A stretch of DNA of 15,112 nt, taken from the NCBI GenBank assembly GCA_937927875.1, contig CALEYV010000043.1:1-15112 (forward strand), given 5' to 3'. This stretch comes from an uncultured Actinomycetes bacterium (GTDB lineage Bacteria; Actinomycetota; Acidimicrobiia; IMCC26256; PALSA-555). The notes below the pieces were generated by a model. It was given only the letters and a program-made list of their open reading frames with translations, did not search any database and was not told the origin of the DNA. A program made the translations under genes and the position numbers. Below are positions 1-7,789 of this stretch, one piece after another (position 1 is the stretch's first letter; each line of letters opens with the position of its first letter).

Positions 1-65
1 GTTCGGACCCGTGACCTGAGCGGCTTCCCGAACCGTTGAGCGGATCCGTTCTCGCTTCCGGATTG

Positions 66-854
66 TCAGCTCCGCAGCCGCTCCTCGAAGAACGACAGGA
101 CTCGCTCGAGCGCCTCGTGGGTCGGATGACCGGGCTCGTCGACGAGGTCGAGGGTGAGCACCGAGTGGGCGCGGCTCGGGATCCCGTGCTCGTTGCCCTT
201 TGAGGAGTCGATCTCGATGGCGAGGAACCGCTCGCCGAGGGCGTCGCGGAGGGTCTGGAATCGCTCGGCTCGGACGGCCGGGTCGGCGGTGAACCGCAGC
301 GCCATGAGGCAGGCGCCGTCGGCGGCGCGCTGCTTGACCCGCTCGAGATCGGCATCGCTGACGCCCGGCGCGCCCCGCCGGCGCGGCGTGAACGCGAGGG
401 GCAGCGACGGCTGGCTCAGCACCGGCGCCAGCATGCGGTCGTCCACCATCATCCCGAGCGCGAACCCGCCCGTGAAGCACATGCCGATCGCGCCGACGCC
501 GGGGCCACCGCAGGCGTCGTGGGCGTCGGCGGCGAGGGCCCGCAGCCATTCGGTCACCGGGCTGGTTCGGTTCAGCGCCCACGTGGCGAACTCACGGGCG
601 ACGCAGCCGCCGGGGAACGTCCGGAGCACGTAGCCCCAGCTGAACGGCTTGCCCGGTGTCCCGAACAGCGACGGCATGCGGACGTGAAAGCCGCGTTCGA
701 CGACCCGGCGCCCGAAGCTGATGACGCCGGGGTGCAGCCCCGGCATCTCGTGGATCACGATGACCGGCGGCCCGGTGCCGGCCGCGTACACGGGCCGCTC
801 GTAGCCGCTGTGCGCGAACGTCGAGCGGGTGAACCCGTCGAGCGGGTCGGTCAT
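66..854 (-). CDS. Dienelactone hydrolase family protein
   Basis: Predicted cytosolic alpha/beta-hydrolase of 262 residues, close to the usual dienelactone hydrolase size of about 240-260. The family hydrolyses dienelactones or related esters with a Cys-Asp-His triad. The nucleophile motif GMCFTGG places Cys126, FTADP gives Asp191, and His230 lies in RAHSVL. Glu36 in IHEMPGL matches the family glutamate that positions the cysteine. There is no signal peptide or membrane segment. The ATG at 854 has a GGAGG Shine-Dalgarno at 861-865, six bases upstream. It begins one base after the transporter stop (TGACATG), so the two genes are probably translated together and may handle one imported compound. 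The substrate is unknown; bacterial members often have broad or unassigned specificity. The family call is firm, the exact reaction is not. Confidence 0.85.
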   Translation of the reverse strand: MTDPLDGFTRSTFAHSGYERPVYAAGTGPPVIVIHEMPGLHPGVISFGRRVVERGFHVRMPSLFGTPGKPFSWGYVLRTFPGGCVAREFATWALNRTSPVTEWLRALAADAHDACGGPGVGAIGMCFTGGFALGMMVDDRMLAPVLSQPSLPLAFTPRRRGAPGVSDADLERVKQRAADGACLMALRFTADPAVRAERFQTLRDALGERFLAIEIDSSKGNEHGIPSRAHSVLTLDLVDEPGHPTHEALERVLSFFEERLRS

Positions 855-855
855 G

Positions 856-2394
856 TCACGCCTCCGATGGGCTGATGTCGTCGAGCGCGAGCGCGGCCGT
901 CTCGGGGAGTCGGGGCAGGAACACGACCGCCGCCACCAGGGACGCGATCCCGCAGAGCGCGATGGCGGGGCCGAGCCCGCCGACCGGCCCCGCGAGGGTA
1001 GTGGCGAGCAGGAGCCCGGTCGCCGAGCCGGCCACGCCGAACACCAGCAGCACGCCGTTGGTGGTGCCGCGCGCCTCGGTCGGGAACAGCTCGGCGTCGA
1101 GCGCGCCGATGGTGAGCGCGGCCGAGGCGGCGGCGATGATCGCGATCGTCGCCGTGATCCAGAGCAGCGAGCTGGACGTCACGAAGAACGCCATCTGGAA
1201 CACGCTGGCGATGACGAGGCCGACCACGCTCACCGGCCGCCGCCCGCGCGTCTCGGCCAGCCTTCCGGCCAGGATGATCCCGAGGAAGCCGGGCAGCCCC
1301 GCGGTCACGGTCCGGAAGGCGGCCACGCTGGCGTTCGAGAAGTGGTGGGTGTGCGTCAGGTACCGGTTCGTCAGCTGGGAAGACGGCGCGCTGAACACGT
1401 TGGCGAGGAACGCCACCGCGCACAGGGCGAGGAACCGTCCCCCGTAGCGGGGCAGCGCGATCCGCATCCGACGGGTCCGGCGTGTCCGCTCGGTCAGGCG
1501 GGTGAAGCGCTGGGTCTCGGGGAGCCGGCGGGCGAGGCCGGGCAGGGCGAGCAGCGTGAGCGCGCTGACGAGGAACGACAGCCGCCACCCGTCCCCGCCG
1601 AGGTCCGCCAGCGGGAGCAGCACCACCGAGATCCCGAAGCCCAAGCCGAGTGCCAGCGCGAACATCGACAGCGAGAAGGCTCGGGCGCCCTCGGGCGCCT
1701 CCTCGATCGCCACGATCGACGCCACCACCAGCGTCGAGTTCACGAGCGCGCGCGCGAGGAGCTGGGAGGCGACGAACACCTCGTAGGTCGGCGCCGCGGC
1801 GGCGAGGCCGTTGGCGACGCAGATCCCACCCAGCCCGAAGAGCAACATCCGGCGCCGGCCGTAGCGGTCGGCGAGGGCCGCCGCGACGAGGGAGACGAGC
1901 ACCCCAGCCCGGGTGAGGGCGAGCGCGAACCCGAGGGCCTCGTCGGAGCGGCCGAACGACTGCGTGACGGCGTCGCCGTCCTGGGTCAGCAGCGCGCCGC
2001 CGAAGTTGGCGATGGCGCCGACGGCGGCGACGGTGGCGAGGGCGGTCGCCTGCGCGGCCGAGAAGTCGGCCGGCGGCACCAGCAGCAGCCGGGGGCGACG
2101 GCGCGGCGGGGGAGCGCCGGCGAGGTCGGCCTGGACGCGCGCCGCCGCGTCCCGCAGGTCTCCCCGCGCCGCCAGCACGGCCATGATGCGGATGAACCAG
2201 CCGAAGTAGGGGACCTTCGGTGCCGGCGACGACCGCAGCTCGAGCACCGACGCCTGCTCGCCGTCGGGCCGCACGTCGAACTCGAGCGCGGCCACCGGTC
2301 TCGGACTCTCGGCGAGCACTCGGGTGGCGCGCTCGCGGACCTGCTCGGCGGGCGCGTCCAGCCTGACCTGCACGCGCCGGCCCACACCCGGCAT
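856..2394 (-). CDS. MFS transporter with N-terminal cytoplasmic extension
   Basis: Predicted 512-residue inner-membrane secondary transporter. Residues 1-105 are soluble-looking and charged, with no membrane segment until about residue 112. Hydrophobic helices then run to about 495. MFS motif A is clear between helices 2 and 3 (DRYGRRR, 176-182), and its counterpart in the second half is GRLAETRGRRP (377-387). LFPTEARG at 437-444 resembles the PTE(A/V)RG element of sugar-porter and metabolite:H+ symporter-like members. The extra 105 residues are unusual for MFS proteins, which normally start near the first helix; their length and weak alpha/beta character are the only clues. The substrate cannot be told. 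The ATG at 2394 lacks a good Shine-Dalgarno. A later start at Met71 would still leave an extension. Divergent from the peroxiredoxin gene across 41 bases and directly followed by the hydrolase gene. Confidence 0.82.
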   Translation of the reverse strand: MPGVGRRVQVRLDAPAEQVRERATRVLAESPRPVAALEFDVRPDGEQASVLELRSSPAPKVPYFGWFIRIMAVLAARGDLRDAAARVQADLAGAPPPRRRPRLLLVPPADFSAAQATALATVAAVGAIANFGGALLTQDGDAVTQSFGRSDEALGFALALTRAGVLVSLVAAALADRYGRRRMLLFGLGGICVANGLAAAAPTYEVFVASQLLARALVNSTLVVASIVAIEEAPEGARAFSLSMFALALGLGFGISVVLLPLADLGGDGWRLSFLVSALTLLALPGLARRLPETQRFTRLTERTRRTRRMRIALPRYGGRFLALCAVAFLANVFSAPSSQLTNRYLTHTHHFSNASVAAFRTVTAGLPGFLGIILAGRLAETRGRRPVSVVGLVIASVFQMAFFVTSSSLLWITATIAIIAAASAALTIGALDAELFPTEARGTTNGVLLVFGVAGSATGLLLATTLAGPVGGLGPAIALCGIASLVAAVVFLPRLPETAALALDDISPSEA

Positions 2395-2435
2395 GCTATG
2401 GCCCGCGACAACCGACGCGACGGAAGGAGAACGCG

Positions 2436-2912
2436 GTGGCGCAGCTCAAGGTCGGCGCGAAGGCCCCCGCGTTCTCACTACGCGACCAGGCCGGCAAGCG
2501 CGTGCGGCTCGCCGACTTCAAGGGCAAGCCGATCGTCGTGTACTTCTACCCGAAGGCGGACACGCCGGGCTGCACGACGCAGGCCTGCGAGCTCCAGGAG
2601 GCGCTCCCGGCGCTCAGGCGCCTGAAGGCGACCGTCCTCGGTGTCAGCCCGGACCCGCCCGAGAAGCAGAAGCGGTTTGCCGCCAAGTACGGCTTGAAGT
2701 TCCCCCTGCTCGCCGACGAGGACCACGCGGTGGCGAACGCGTGGGGCACCTGGGGCGACAAGACCCTCTACGGCCGCAAGTTCAAGGGGATCATCCGGTC
2801 CGCGTTCGTCATCGACCCCGCCGGCAAGGTCGCCGCCACCTTCTACAAGGTGAGCCCCAAGGCCACGGTCGGGAAGGTCACCGGCGCGCTCCAGGAGCTG
2901 AAGGGCAAGTAA
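2436..2912 (+). CDS. bcp: Thioredoxin-dependent thiol peroxidase (peroxiredoxin Bcp/PrxQ)
   Basis: Cytosolic 158-residue atypical 2-Cys peroxiredoxin that reduces hydrogen peroxide and organic hydroperoxides using thioredoxin. The motif PKADTPGCTTQAC places the peroxidatic Cys46 with the resolving Cys51 four residues apart, the Bcp/PrxQ arrangement. Thr43 and Arg121 (in IIRSAFVID) are the other conserved active-site residues. The length is normal and the thioredoxin fold is complete. The start is GTG at 2436, fixed by a strong Shine-Dalgarno (AAGGAG, 2424-2429) six bases upstream. It is transcribed alone, divergent from the transporter and convergent with the monooxygenase gene. Nothing odd was seen in the gene. 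Confidence 0.95.
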   Translation: MAQLKVGAKAPAFSLRDQAGKRVRLADFKGKPIVVYFYPKADTPGCTTQACELQEALPALRRLKATVLGVSPDPPEKQKRFAAKYGLKFPLLADEDHAVANAWGTWGDKTLYGRKFKGIIRSAFVIDPAGKVAATFYKVSPKATVGKVTGALQELKGK

Positions 2913-2914
2913 CG

Positions 2915-2942
2915 CTGGTCGGCGGCCAGCCGGCCCGACCGG
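2915..2942. terminator. Possible bidirectional hairpin between convergent genes
   Basis: An inverted repeat, GGTCGG at 2917-2922 and CCGACC at 2935-2940, can extend by a G-T pair and a C-G pair to 2915 and 2942. It lies three bases after the bcp stop and 25 bases beyond the stop of the convergent monooxygenase gene. No T-tract follows on either strand, so an intrinsic terminator is only suggested by position. GC-rich hairpins are common by chance here. Confidence 0.3.
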
Positions 2943-2967
2943 CGCCTGGCGCGGGCGAGGCGCGCGG

Positions 2968-4611
2968 CTACGCGGTGGCCGAGGATGCAGCCTGATTGGC
3001 GGTGGTCGCGTCGCCGAGGTGGAAGCCCCGGTAGCGCTCCGCGGCCACGCGCCCGATCACGTCGGTGTAGAGCGGGAGGCCGCCGATGTAGGGCATGAAG
3101 ACGCGCGCCTTGCCGGGCACGTTGGCACCCATCCACCACGAGTTGGCGGTCGGGAAGAGGGTGCGGCTGGCCACCGCGTTCACGTGCTCGACCCAGTCGT
3201 CCTCGGCTTCGACGGTGGCGTCGATGGTGGCGAGCCCGTGCTCCTCGAGGTAGCCGATGCAGTCGGCGATCCAGTCGACGTGCTGCTCGATGGCGACCAT
3301 CATGTTGACGAGGACCGACGGACTCCCCGGACCGGTGACGATGAAGAGGTTCGGGAAGCCGGCGGTCGCGATCCCGAGGTAGGTGCGGGGCCCGGCCTCC
3401 CACTTGTCGCGCAGCGCGACGCCGTTCGCTCCGACGATCCCGGCCCGCAGCATCGGTCCGGTCATGGCGTCGAAGCCGGTCGCGAAGACGATCACGTCGA
3501 ACTCGTACTCGTCGGCCGTCGTGCGGAGCCCCCGCGGGGTGACCTCGACGATCGGCGTGGCGCGGACGTCGACCAGCGTGACGTCGTCACGGTTGAACGT
3601 GGCGTAGTAGTCGGTGTCGAGGCACGGCCGTTTCGTGCCGAGCGGGTGGTTGCGGGGCGACAGCAGGTCGGCGACCTTCGGGTCGTCGACGATCTCCCGG
3701 ATGCGCCCGCGGACGAACTCGGCCGCGGTGTCGTTGGCGTCCTTGTCGACGAGGAGGTCGTTGTAGGCGGCGACCATGCCGTAGAGGGTCCCCGACTCCC
3801 AGGCCGCCTCGTAGCGGGCCTGGCGCGCCGCCTCGTCGACGCTCAGGGCCGAGTGCCCGGGGACGGGGACGACGACGCCGGCGCGCGACTCGCGCATGGC
3901 CTGGCGGTGCTCCTCGGCCCGGGCCTTGCGCGCCGCCACCACGGCCGGATCGAGCGGCGCGTTCTTGGCCGGGAGGGTGAAGTTCGGGGTGCGCTGGAAG
4001 ACGGTGAGGTGCGCGGCCTGCTCGGCGATCAGCGGGATCGACTGGATCCCCGACGAGCCGGTGCCGACCACGCCGACCCGCAGGCCGGTGAGGTCGACGC
4101 CCTCGTGGGGCCACCGGCTCGTGTAGAGCACCCGGCCCTCGAAGTCGTCGACCCCGTCGATGTCGACGTCCTTCGGGGCGGACAGGCATCCGGTCGCCAT
4201 GACGCAGAACCGGGCTGAGACCTCGTCGCCCCGGTCGGTGCTGACGTTCCATCGCTTCGTCTCCTCGTCCCAGACCATCCCGGTGACGCGGGTGTCGAAC
4301 TGGATGTCGCGCCGCAGGTCGAAGCGGTCGGCGACGTGGTTGACGTAGTCGAGGATCTCGGGCTGGGTGGCGTAGCGCTCCGACCACGTCCACTCCTGCT
4401 CGAGCTCGGGCGAGAACGAGTAGCAGTAGTCCATCGACTCGACGTCGCACCGAGCGCCGGGGTAGCGGTTCCACCACCACGTCCCGCCGACGTCGGCCGC
4501 CGCCTCGTAGCCCTGGACCGTGAGGCCGAGGGGGCGGAGTCGGTGGTGCGTGTAGAGGCCGGCGAAGCCCGCGCCCACGATGACGGCGTCGACGTCGCGC
4601 CGAGGGGTCAC
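2968..4611 (-). CDS. Flavin-containing monooxygenase, type I Baeyer-Villiger-like
   Basis: Predicted 547-residue FAD- and NADPH-dependent oxygenase of the cyclohexanone/phenylacetone monooxygenase type, which inserts oxygen next to a ketone to give an ester or lactone. Two Rossmann motifs are present: GAGFAG (13-18) for FAD and GTGSSG (183-188) for NADPH. GGTWWWNRYPGARCD (42-56) matches the second Baeyer-Villiger motif, and FATGFDAMTG is also typical. Arg328 in TKRP probably matches the active-site arginine. The fingerprint FxGxxxHxxxWP reads F157-E-G-R-V-L-Y163-T-S-R-W167-P168, so the usual histidine is a tyrosine. This may change efficiency or reaction. Starts at GTG 4611 without a Shine-Dalgarno; a CACAAT box ends six bases upstream. 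Apparently a single-gene unit. Family certain; substrate unknown. Confidence 0.9.
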   Translation of the reverse strand: MTPRRDVDAVIVGAGFAGLYTHHRLRPLGLTVQGYEAAADVGGTWWWNRYPGARCDVESMDYCYSFSPELEQEWTWSERYATQPEILDYVNHVADRFDLRRDIQFDTRVTGMVWDEETKRWNVSTDRGDEVSARFCVMATGCLSAPKDVDIDGVDDFEGRVLYTSRWPHEGVDLTGLRVGVVGTGSSGIQSIPLIAEQAAHLTVFQRTPNFTLPAKNAPLDPAVVAARKARAEEHRQAMRESRAGVVVPVPGHSALSVDEAARQARYEAAWESGTLYGMVAAYNDLLVDKDANDTAAEFVRGRIREIVDDPKVADLLSPRNHPLGTKRPCLDTDYYATFNRDDVTLVDVRATPIVEVTPRGLRTTADEYEFDVIVFATGFDAMTGPMLRAGIVGANGVALRDKWEAGPRTYLGIATAGFPNLFIVTGPGSPSVLVNMMVAIEQHVDWIADCIGYLEEHGLATIDATVEAEDDWVEHVNAVASRTLFPTANSWWMGANVPGKARVFMPYIGGLPLYTDVIGRVAAERYRGFHLGDATTANQAASSATA

Positions 4612-4617
4612 GGGGTC

Positions 4618-4623
4618 ATTGTG
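4618..4623 (-). promoter_or_regulatory. Possible -10 box for leaderless monooxygenase mRNA
   Basis: CACAAT on the minus strand ends six bases before the GTG start at 4611, and no Shine-Dalgarno is present. The spacing is the same as in the better TAnnnT boxes upstream of fabZ and the LCP gene. The match to TAnnnT is imperfect and no -35 element is evident. Confidence 0.25.
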
Positions 4624-4679
4624 TCGCAGGTCGGTGCCGTCCTGCGCCGGTGCCGCCGCCCGGCCGGCGTGGGCCCTCT

Positions 4680-5530
4680 CTATCCGGTGAACCGGGGCGC
4701 GACGACGATCGGAGCGCAGCTGGTGTCGCCCGGTGTGAACACGGCGAGCACGCCGCCGTTGCCGCCGGTGCCGGGGTTGTCGGTGTTCAGAGCCACGGTG
4801 GTCGCGGCTGGGAAGTTCGTGCCGCCGCCGCCGCCCGCTCCGGCTGTGCCGATCCCGCTGTCGCCACCGGTGCCGCCCTTGAATCCGCCGCCGCCGCCGC
4901 CACCACCCCCGCTGCTACCCGCGCCGCCATGGGTGCCGTTGGCGCCCACCTGGGTCGGGGCTGCCCCGGCGACGCCGCCGGTGGCGCCGGCCACGCTCTG
5001 GCCGTTGAAGCCGCCCGGGCCGCCATTGCCGCCGTTGCCGCCATCGTTACCGCCGCCGGCGCCCGCCCCGGCTGCGACGAGGATCTCGGCGCCGTTCCTG
5101 AGTACCGCGCTGGCGCCACCCCCGCCGCCACCGGCGCCCCCGTCGGTGTTGCCTTGACCGCCGCTCCCGCCCGCGCCGTAGCTGGACGGGCCGCCGCTGC
5201 CGGGAAGCAAAGTCGACGTGGCCGACCCGCCGACCTGCCCGACGGCGATCGTGTACGCCTGGCCCGGCGTGACCTGCACGACGACCTTCACCGACGCGCC
5301 GAGGGCCGCGGAGCCGCCGCCGGCCGGCGGGAAGCGGCGCCGCTGTTCCCGCCGAAGGCCTCGAAGGTCACGCAGGTGACGCCGGCCGGGACGGTGAAGG
5401 TCCCGTCGGCGGTGAAGGGTTGACTCGCCGCGCCGACGCTGGGAGCGGTGGCGGCCGCGACGCCCGCGACGCCGCCGACGAGGGCGAGGACCGCGCCCAC
5501 CCGTCCGATCAGTGCTCGGTGGTGTCGCAC
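4680..5530 (-). pseudogene. Secreted glycine-rich protein, frameshifted
   Basis: An exported glycine-rich protein split between two reading frames. From GTG 5530 the first frame encodes a signal peptide (Arg-rich start, then VGAVLALVGGVAGVAAATA) and the family-like start FTVPAGVTCVTFEAFGG. It continues to the TCC codon at 5330-5332 and then runs out of frame to a stop at 5288. The second frame takes up at CCG 5330 with PPAGGGSAALGASVKVVVQV and continues as Gly/Ala/Asn-rich repeats to TAG at 4680, including a run of nine glycines. One extra C in the CCC run (complement of 5329-5331) would join the frames. This is either a base lost in sequencing or assembly, or a real inactivating mutation. 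GTG 5530 is preferred over TTG 5551 because a GAGGGG Shine-Dalgarno precedes it. The function is unknown; it probably acts at the cell surface. Confidence 0.7.
4885..4901. repeat. CCG trinucleotide tract encoding polyglycine
   Basis: Five uninterrupted CCG units plus a partial one lie within the glycine-rich gene, where the minus strand reads GGC/GGN glycine codons. Such tracts are prone to slippage in replication and sequencing, which is relevant to the nearby frameshift, although that lies in a different run. Confidence 0.7.
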
Positions 5531-5617
5531 CCCGCCCCCCTCGGTCGACAAGACGCGCGGACGCTAACACGGGCGCCGTCCGGCGGGTCCCGTCGGTCGG
5601 GTCGGGCAGCCCGGCGA

Positions 5618-5631
5618 CCGGCGGGGGCCGG
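5618..5631 (-). terminator. Small hairpin just after fabI stop
   Basis: CCGGC, a four-base loop and GCCGG lie immediately downstream of the fabI TAA, at the end of the fatty acid operon. The stem is five all-GC pairs with no T-tract, so a terminator role rests on position only. The rest of the 5552-5631 gap shows no gene. Confidence 0.25.
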
Positions 5632-6387
5632 TTACGCGCCGACGGCGTGGACGCCGCCGTCGACGTGGAGCATCTCGCCGGTGGTGGCGGGGAACCAGTC
5701 GGAGATCAGGGCCACGCAGGCCTGGGCGACGGGCTCGGGGTTATTGACGTCCCAGCCGAGCGGGGCCCGGCCGGACCAGACGGCCTCGAAGTGCTCGAAG
5801 CCGGGGATGCTGCGGGCCGCCATCGTGCGCAGCGGGCCGGCCGCGACGAGGTTCACCCGGATGCCGTCCGGGCCCAGGTCGCGGGCCAGGTAGCGGGCAG
5901 TCGACTCGAAGGCGGACTTGGCGACGCCCATCCAGTCGTAGACCGGCCAGGCCTGGGTGTTGTCGAAGTCGAGGCCGACGATCGACGAGCCGGGTCGCAG
6001 CAGCGGCTTCGCCGCCACCGCCAGGGCCTTCAGTGAGTACGCGGACACCTGCAGCGCGACCGACACGTCCTCCCACGGCGCGTCGAGGAAACCGCCGCCG
6101 AGGCAGCTCGGCGGCGCGAACCCGATCGCGTGCAGGACGCCGTGCAGCTCGCCGCCCACCCGCTCCGCCAACGCGTCGAGGTCGGCCGTGCTCGACACGT
6201 CGAGCTCGACGATGTCCACCGGCTGGGGCAGCCGCTTGGCGGAGCGCTCGGTGAGGCTCATGATTCGCCCGAACGAGCTGAGCACGACCGTCGCGCCTTC
6301 CTCCTGGGCTCGGCGAGCGACCGAGAACGCGATCGACGACGCGTTGAGCACGCCGGTGACGAGGATGCGCTTGCCGTCGAGCAGCAT
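5632..6387 (-). CDS. fabI: Enoyl-ACP reductase (InhA-like FabI)
   Basis: NADH-dependent cytosolic reductase of 251 residues that performs the last step of each type II fatty acid elongation round, reducing trans-2-enoyl-ACP. LLDGKRILVTG at the N-terminus and LDFDNTQAWPVYDWMGVAKS are close to mycobacterial InhA. The catalytic residues are Phe141, Tyr150 and Lys157 (InhA Phe149, Tyr158, Lys165). The residue matching InhA Ser94 is Ala87 (HAIGF). The ATG at 6387 is chosen because AGGAG (6395-6399) lies seven bases upstream and the protein then starts exactly like the family; the open frame extends further upstream but overlaps the previous gene. That Shine-Dalgarno shares bases with the TAG stop of the carboxyltransferase gene, ten bases away. 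Last gene of the operon. Assignment firm. Confidence 0.96.
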   Translation of the reverse strand: MLLDGKRILVTGVLNASSIAFSVARRAQEEGATVVLSSFGRIMSLTERSAKRLPQPVDIVELDVSSTADLDALAERVGGELHGVLHAIGFAPPSCLGGGFLDAPWEDVSVALQVSAYSLKALAVAAKPLLRPGSSIVGLDFDNTQAWPVYDWMGVAKSAFESTARYLARDLGPDGIRVNLVAAGPLRTMAARSIPGFEHFEAVWSGRAPLGWDVNNPEPVAQACVALISDWFPATTGEMLHVDGGVHAVGA

Positions 6388-6397
6388 GGTCGGGCTC

Positions 6398-7789
6398 CTA
6401 CAGCGGGGTGTTGGGGTGGCGGCGCGGCGCGACCGCCTCCTGCTTGGTGCGGAGCCGGTCGAGGGCCGTCGCCAGCGCCCGCCGGGTGTCGGTGGCGGCA
6501 AGGACCTCGTCCACGAAGCCCCGCTCCGCGGCCGCGTACGGATTCAGGAAGCGTTGGTCGTACTCGGCCTCGAGTCCGGCCCGCTTGACGGCCGCGGCGC
6601 CGTCGTCGTCGGCGGCCAGCTGGCGCCCGTGCAGGATCTGCACCGCGCCGACGGCGCCCATCACCGCGATCTCCGCCGTCGGCCAGGCCGCGCACCAGTC
6701 GTTGCCGAGGTCCTTCGAGTCCATGACGATGTACGCGCCGCCGTACGCCTTGCGCAGCACGACGCACAGCCGGGGGACGGTGGCGGCCGCGTACGCGTGG
6801 ACGAGCTCGGCGCCGTGGCGGATCATGCCCCGCCACTCGAGGTCCTTGCCGGGCTCGAAGCCGGGCGTGTCGACGAAGGTGACGAGCGGCAGGTTGAAGC
6901 AGTCGCACCACTGGACGAAGCGGGCCGCCTTCTCGGAGCCCTCGATGTCGATCGCTCCGGCTCGTTGGGCGGGCTGGTTGGCGAGCACCCCGACCGCGCG
7001 CCCGTCGAGGCGGCCGAGTCCGGTGACGAAGTTCGGCGCGTGCTCGGCCCGCAGCTCGAGGAAGCTCCCGCCGTCGAGCACGTCCTCGAGCACGTCCCGG
7101 ATGTCGTAGGAGGCGTTCGAGCGATCGGGGACCGCCGCCGCGGCCACCGTCGTGTCCCGATCGACCGGGTCGCCGGTGTCGAGGCGGGGCGGGTCGGCGA
7201 GGTGGTGGTCGGGCAGGTACTCGAGGAGGTGGGCGACGGCGACGAGCGCGTCGTCCTCGTCGCCGGCCACGATCGAGGCGACCCCGCTGCGCGGGCCGTG
7301 CTGGGCGGCGCCGCCGAGCTGGCGGTGGTCGAGCGCGATGCCGGTGAAGGCGCGGACGGTGTCGGGGCCGCTGACGTACGCGAACGCGTCGGTGGTCATC
7401 ACGGTCACGTCGGCGATCCCGAGCAGGAGTGCGGGTCCGGAGACGCAGGGCCCGACGACGACCAGGACGGTCGGGACGACGCCCGACGCGGACGCCATGG
7501 CGCGCGCCACGCGCCCCCAGGCGTGCAGCGACGCCACGCCCTCGGCGACGTCGGCGCCCGAGGAGGCGACGGTGCCGATCAGGGGCACGCCGATCTCGAC
7601 CGCCAGCTTCGCGGCCCGCTCGACCGTCGCGCCCTCCGGGGGGCCGATGGCGCCGACGTGCTTGCCGTCGGAGATCCGGAACGCGACGACCCGTCGCTGG
7701 TCGAGCGTCGCGAGCGCGGCGGCGGCGGCGTCGCTGGCGCGCCCCTCGATGGGCACCGGCGTGCCGCCCCAGAGCGCGGGGGTGATCAC
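6398..7789 (-). CDS. Acyl-CoA (acetyl-CoA) carboxylase carboxyltransferase, AccD/PccB type
   Basis: Predicted 463-residue carboxyltransferase subunit that moves CO2 from biotin to an acyl-CoA; in this operon most likely acetyl-CoA to malonyl-CoA. It has two crotonase-like halves: about 30-200 with VVGPCVSGPALL (111-122), and about 228-440 with LRKAYGGAYIVMDSK (345-359). Ile354 occupies the position where actinobacterial propionyl-CoA carboxylase has Asp and acetyl-accepting homologues have Ile, which supports use of acetyl-CoA. It is shorter than usual (about 510-540), lacking roughly 60 N-terminal residues. The SGGAR element is altered to SSGAD (76-80). The GTG at 7789 overlaps the fabF stop by four bases (GTGA), fixing the start. 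No biotin carboxylase gene lies in the window. Confidence 0.88.
   Translation of the reverse strand: MITPALWGGTPVPIEGRASDAAAAALATLDQRRVVAFRISDGKHVGAIGPPEGATVERAAKLAVEIGVPLIGTVASSGADVAEGVASLHAWGRVARAMASASGVVPTVLVVVGPCVSGPALLLGIADVTVMTTDAFAYVSGPDTVRAFTGIALDHRQLGGAAQHGPRSGVASIVAGDEDDALVAVAHLLEYLPDHHLADPPRLDTGDPVDRDTTVAAAAVPDRSNASYDIRDVLEDVLDGGSFLELRAEHAPNFVTGLGRLDGRAVGVLANQPAQRAGAIDIEGSEKAARFVQWCDCFNLPLVTFVDTPGFEPGKDLEWRGMIRHGAELVHAYAAATVPRLCVVLRKAYGGAYIVMDSKDLGNDWCAAWPTAEIAVMGAVGAVQILHGRQLAADDDGAAAVKRAGLEAEYDQRFLNPYAAAERGFVDEVLAATDTRRALATALDRLRTKQEAVAPRRHPNTPL

Noticed and set aside
1..65. Inverted pair GTTCGG (1-6) and CCGAAC (28-33) and palindrome CGGATCCG (41-48) after the hydrolase stop
   Set aside because: The stem is short, the loop is 21 bases and no T-tract follows. 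It is not distinguishable from chance in this GC-rich sequence.
829..2625. Long open frame on the plus strand opposite the MFS transporter
   Set aside because: The product is rich in Arg, Glu, Gly and His with no domain, and it runs antisense to a transporter with both motif A copies and into bcp in another frame.
4690..5200. Periodic GCC/GCCGCC repeats that could suggest a repeat array or CRISPR
   Set aside because: They are glycine codons of a protein-coding gene; there are no equal-length repeats with unique spacers.
5329..5336. Programmed -1 frameshift in the glycine-rich gene
   Set aside because: The bases do not form an X-XXY-YYZ slippery heptamer in the correct frame, and no clear stimulatory structure was identified; a lost base is simpler.
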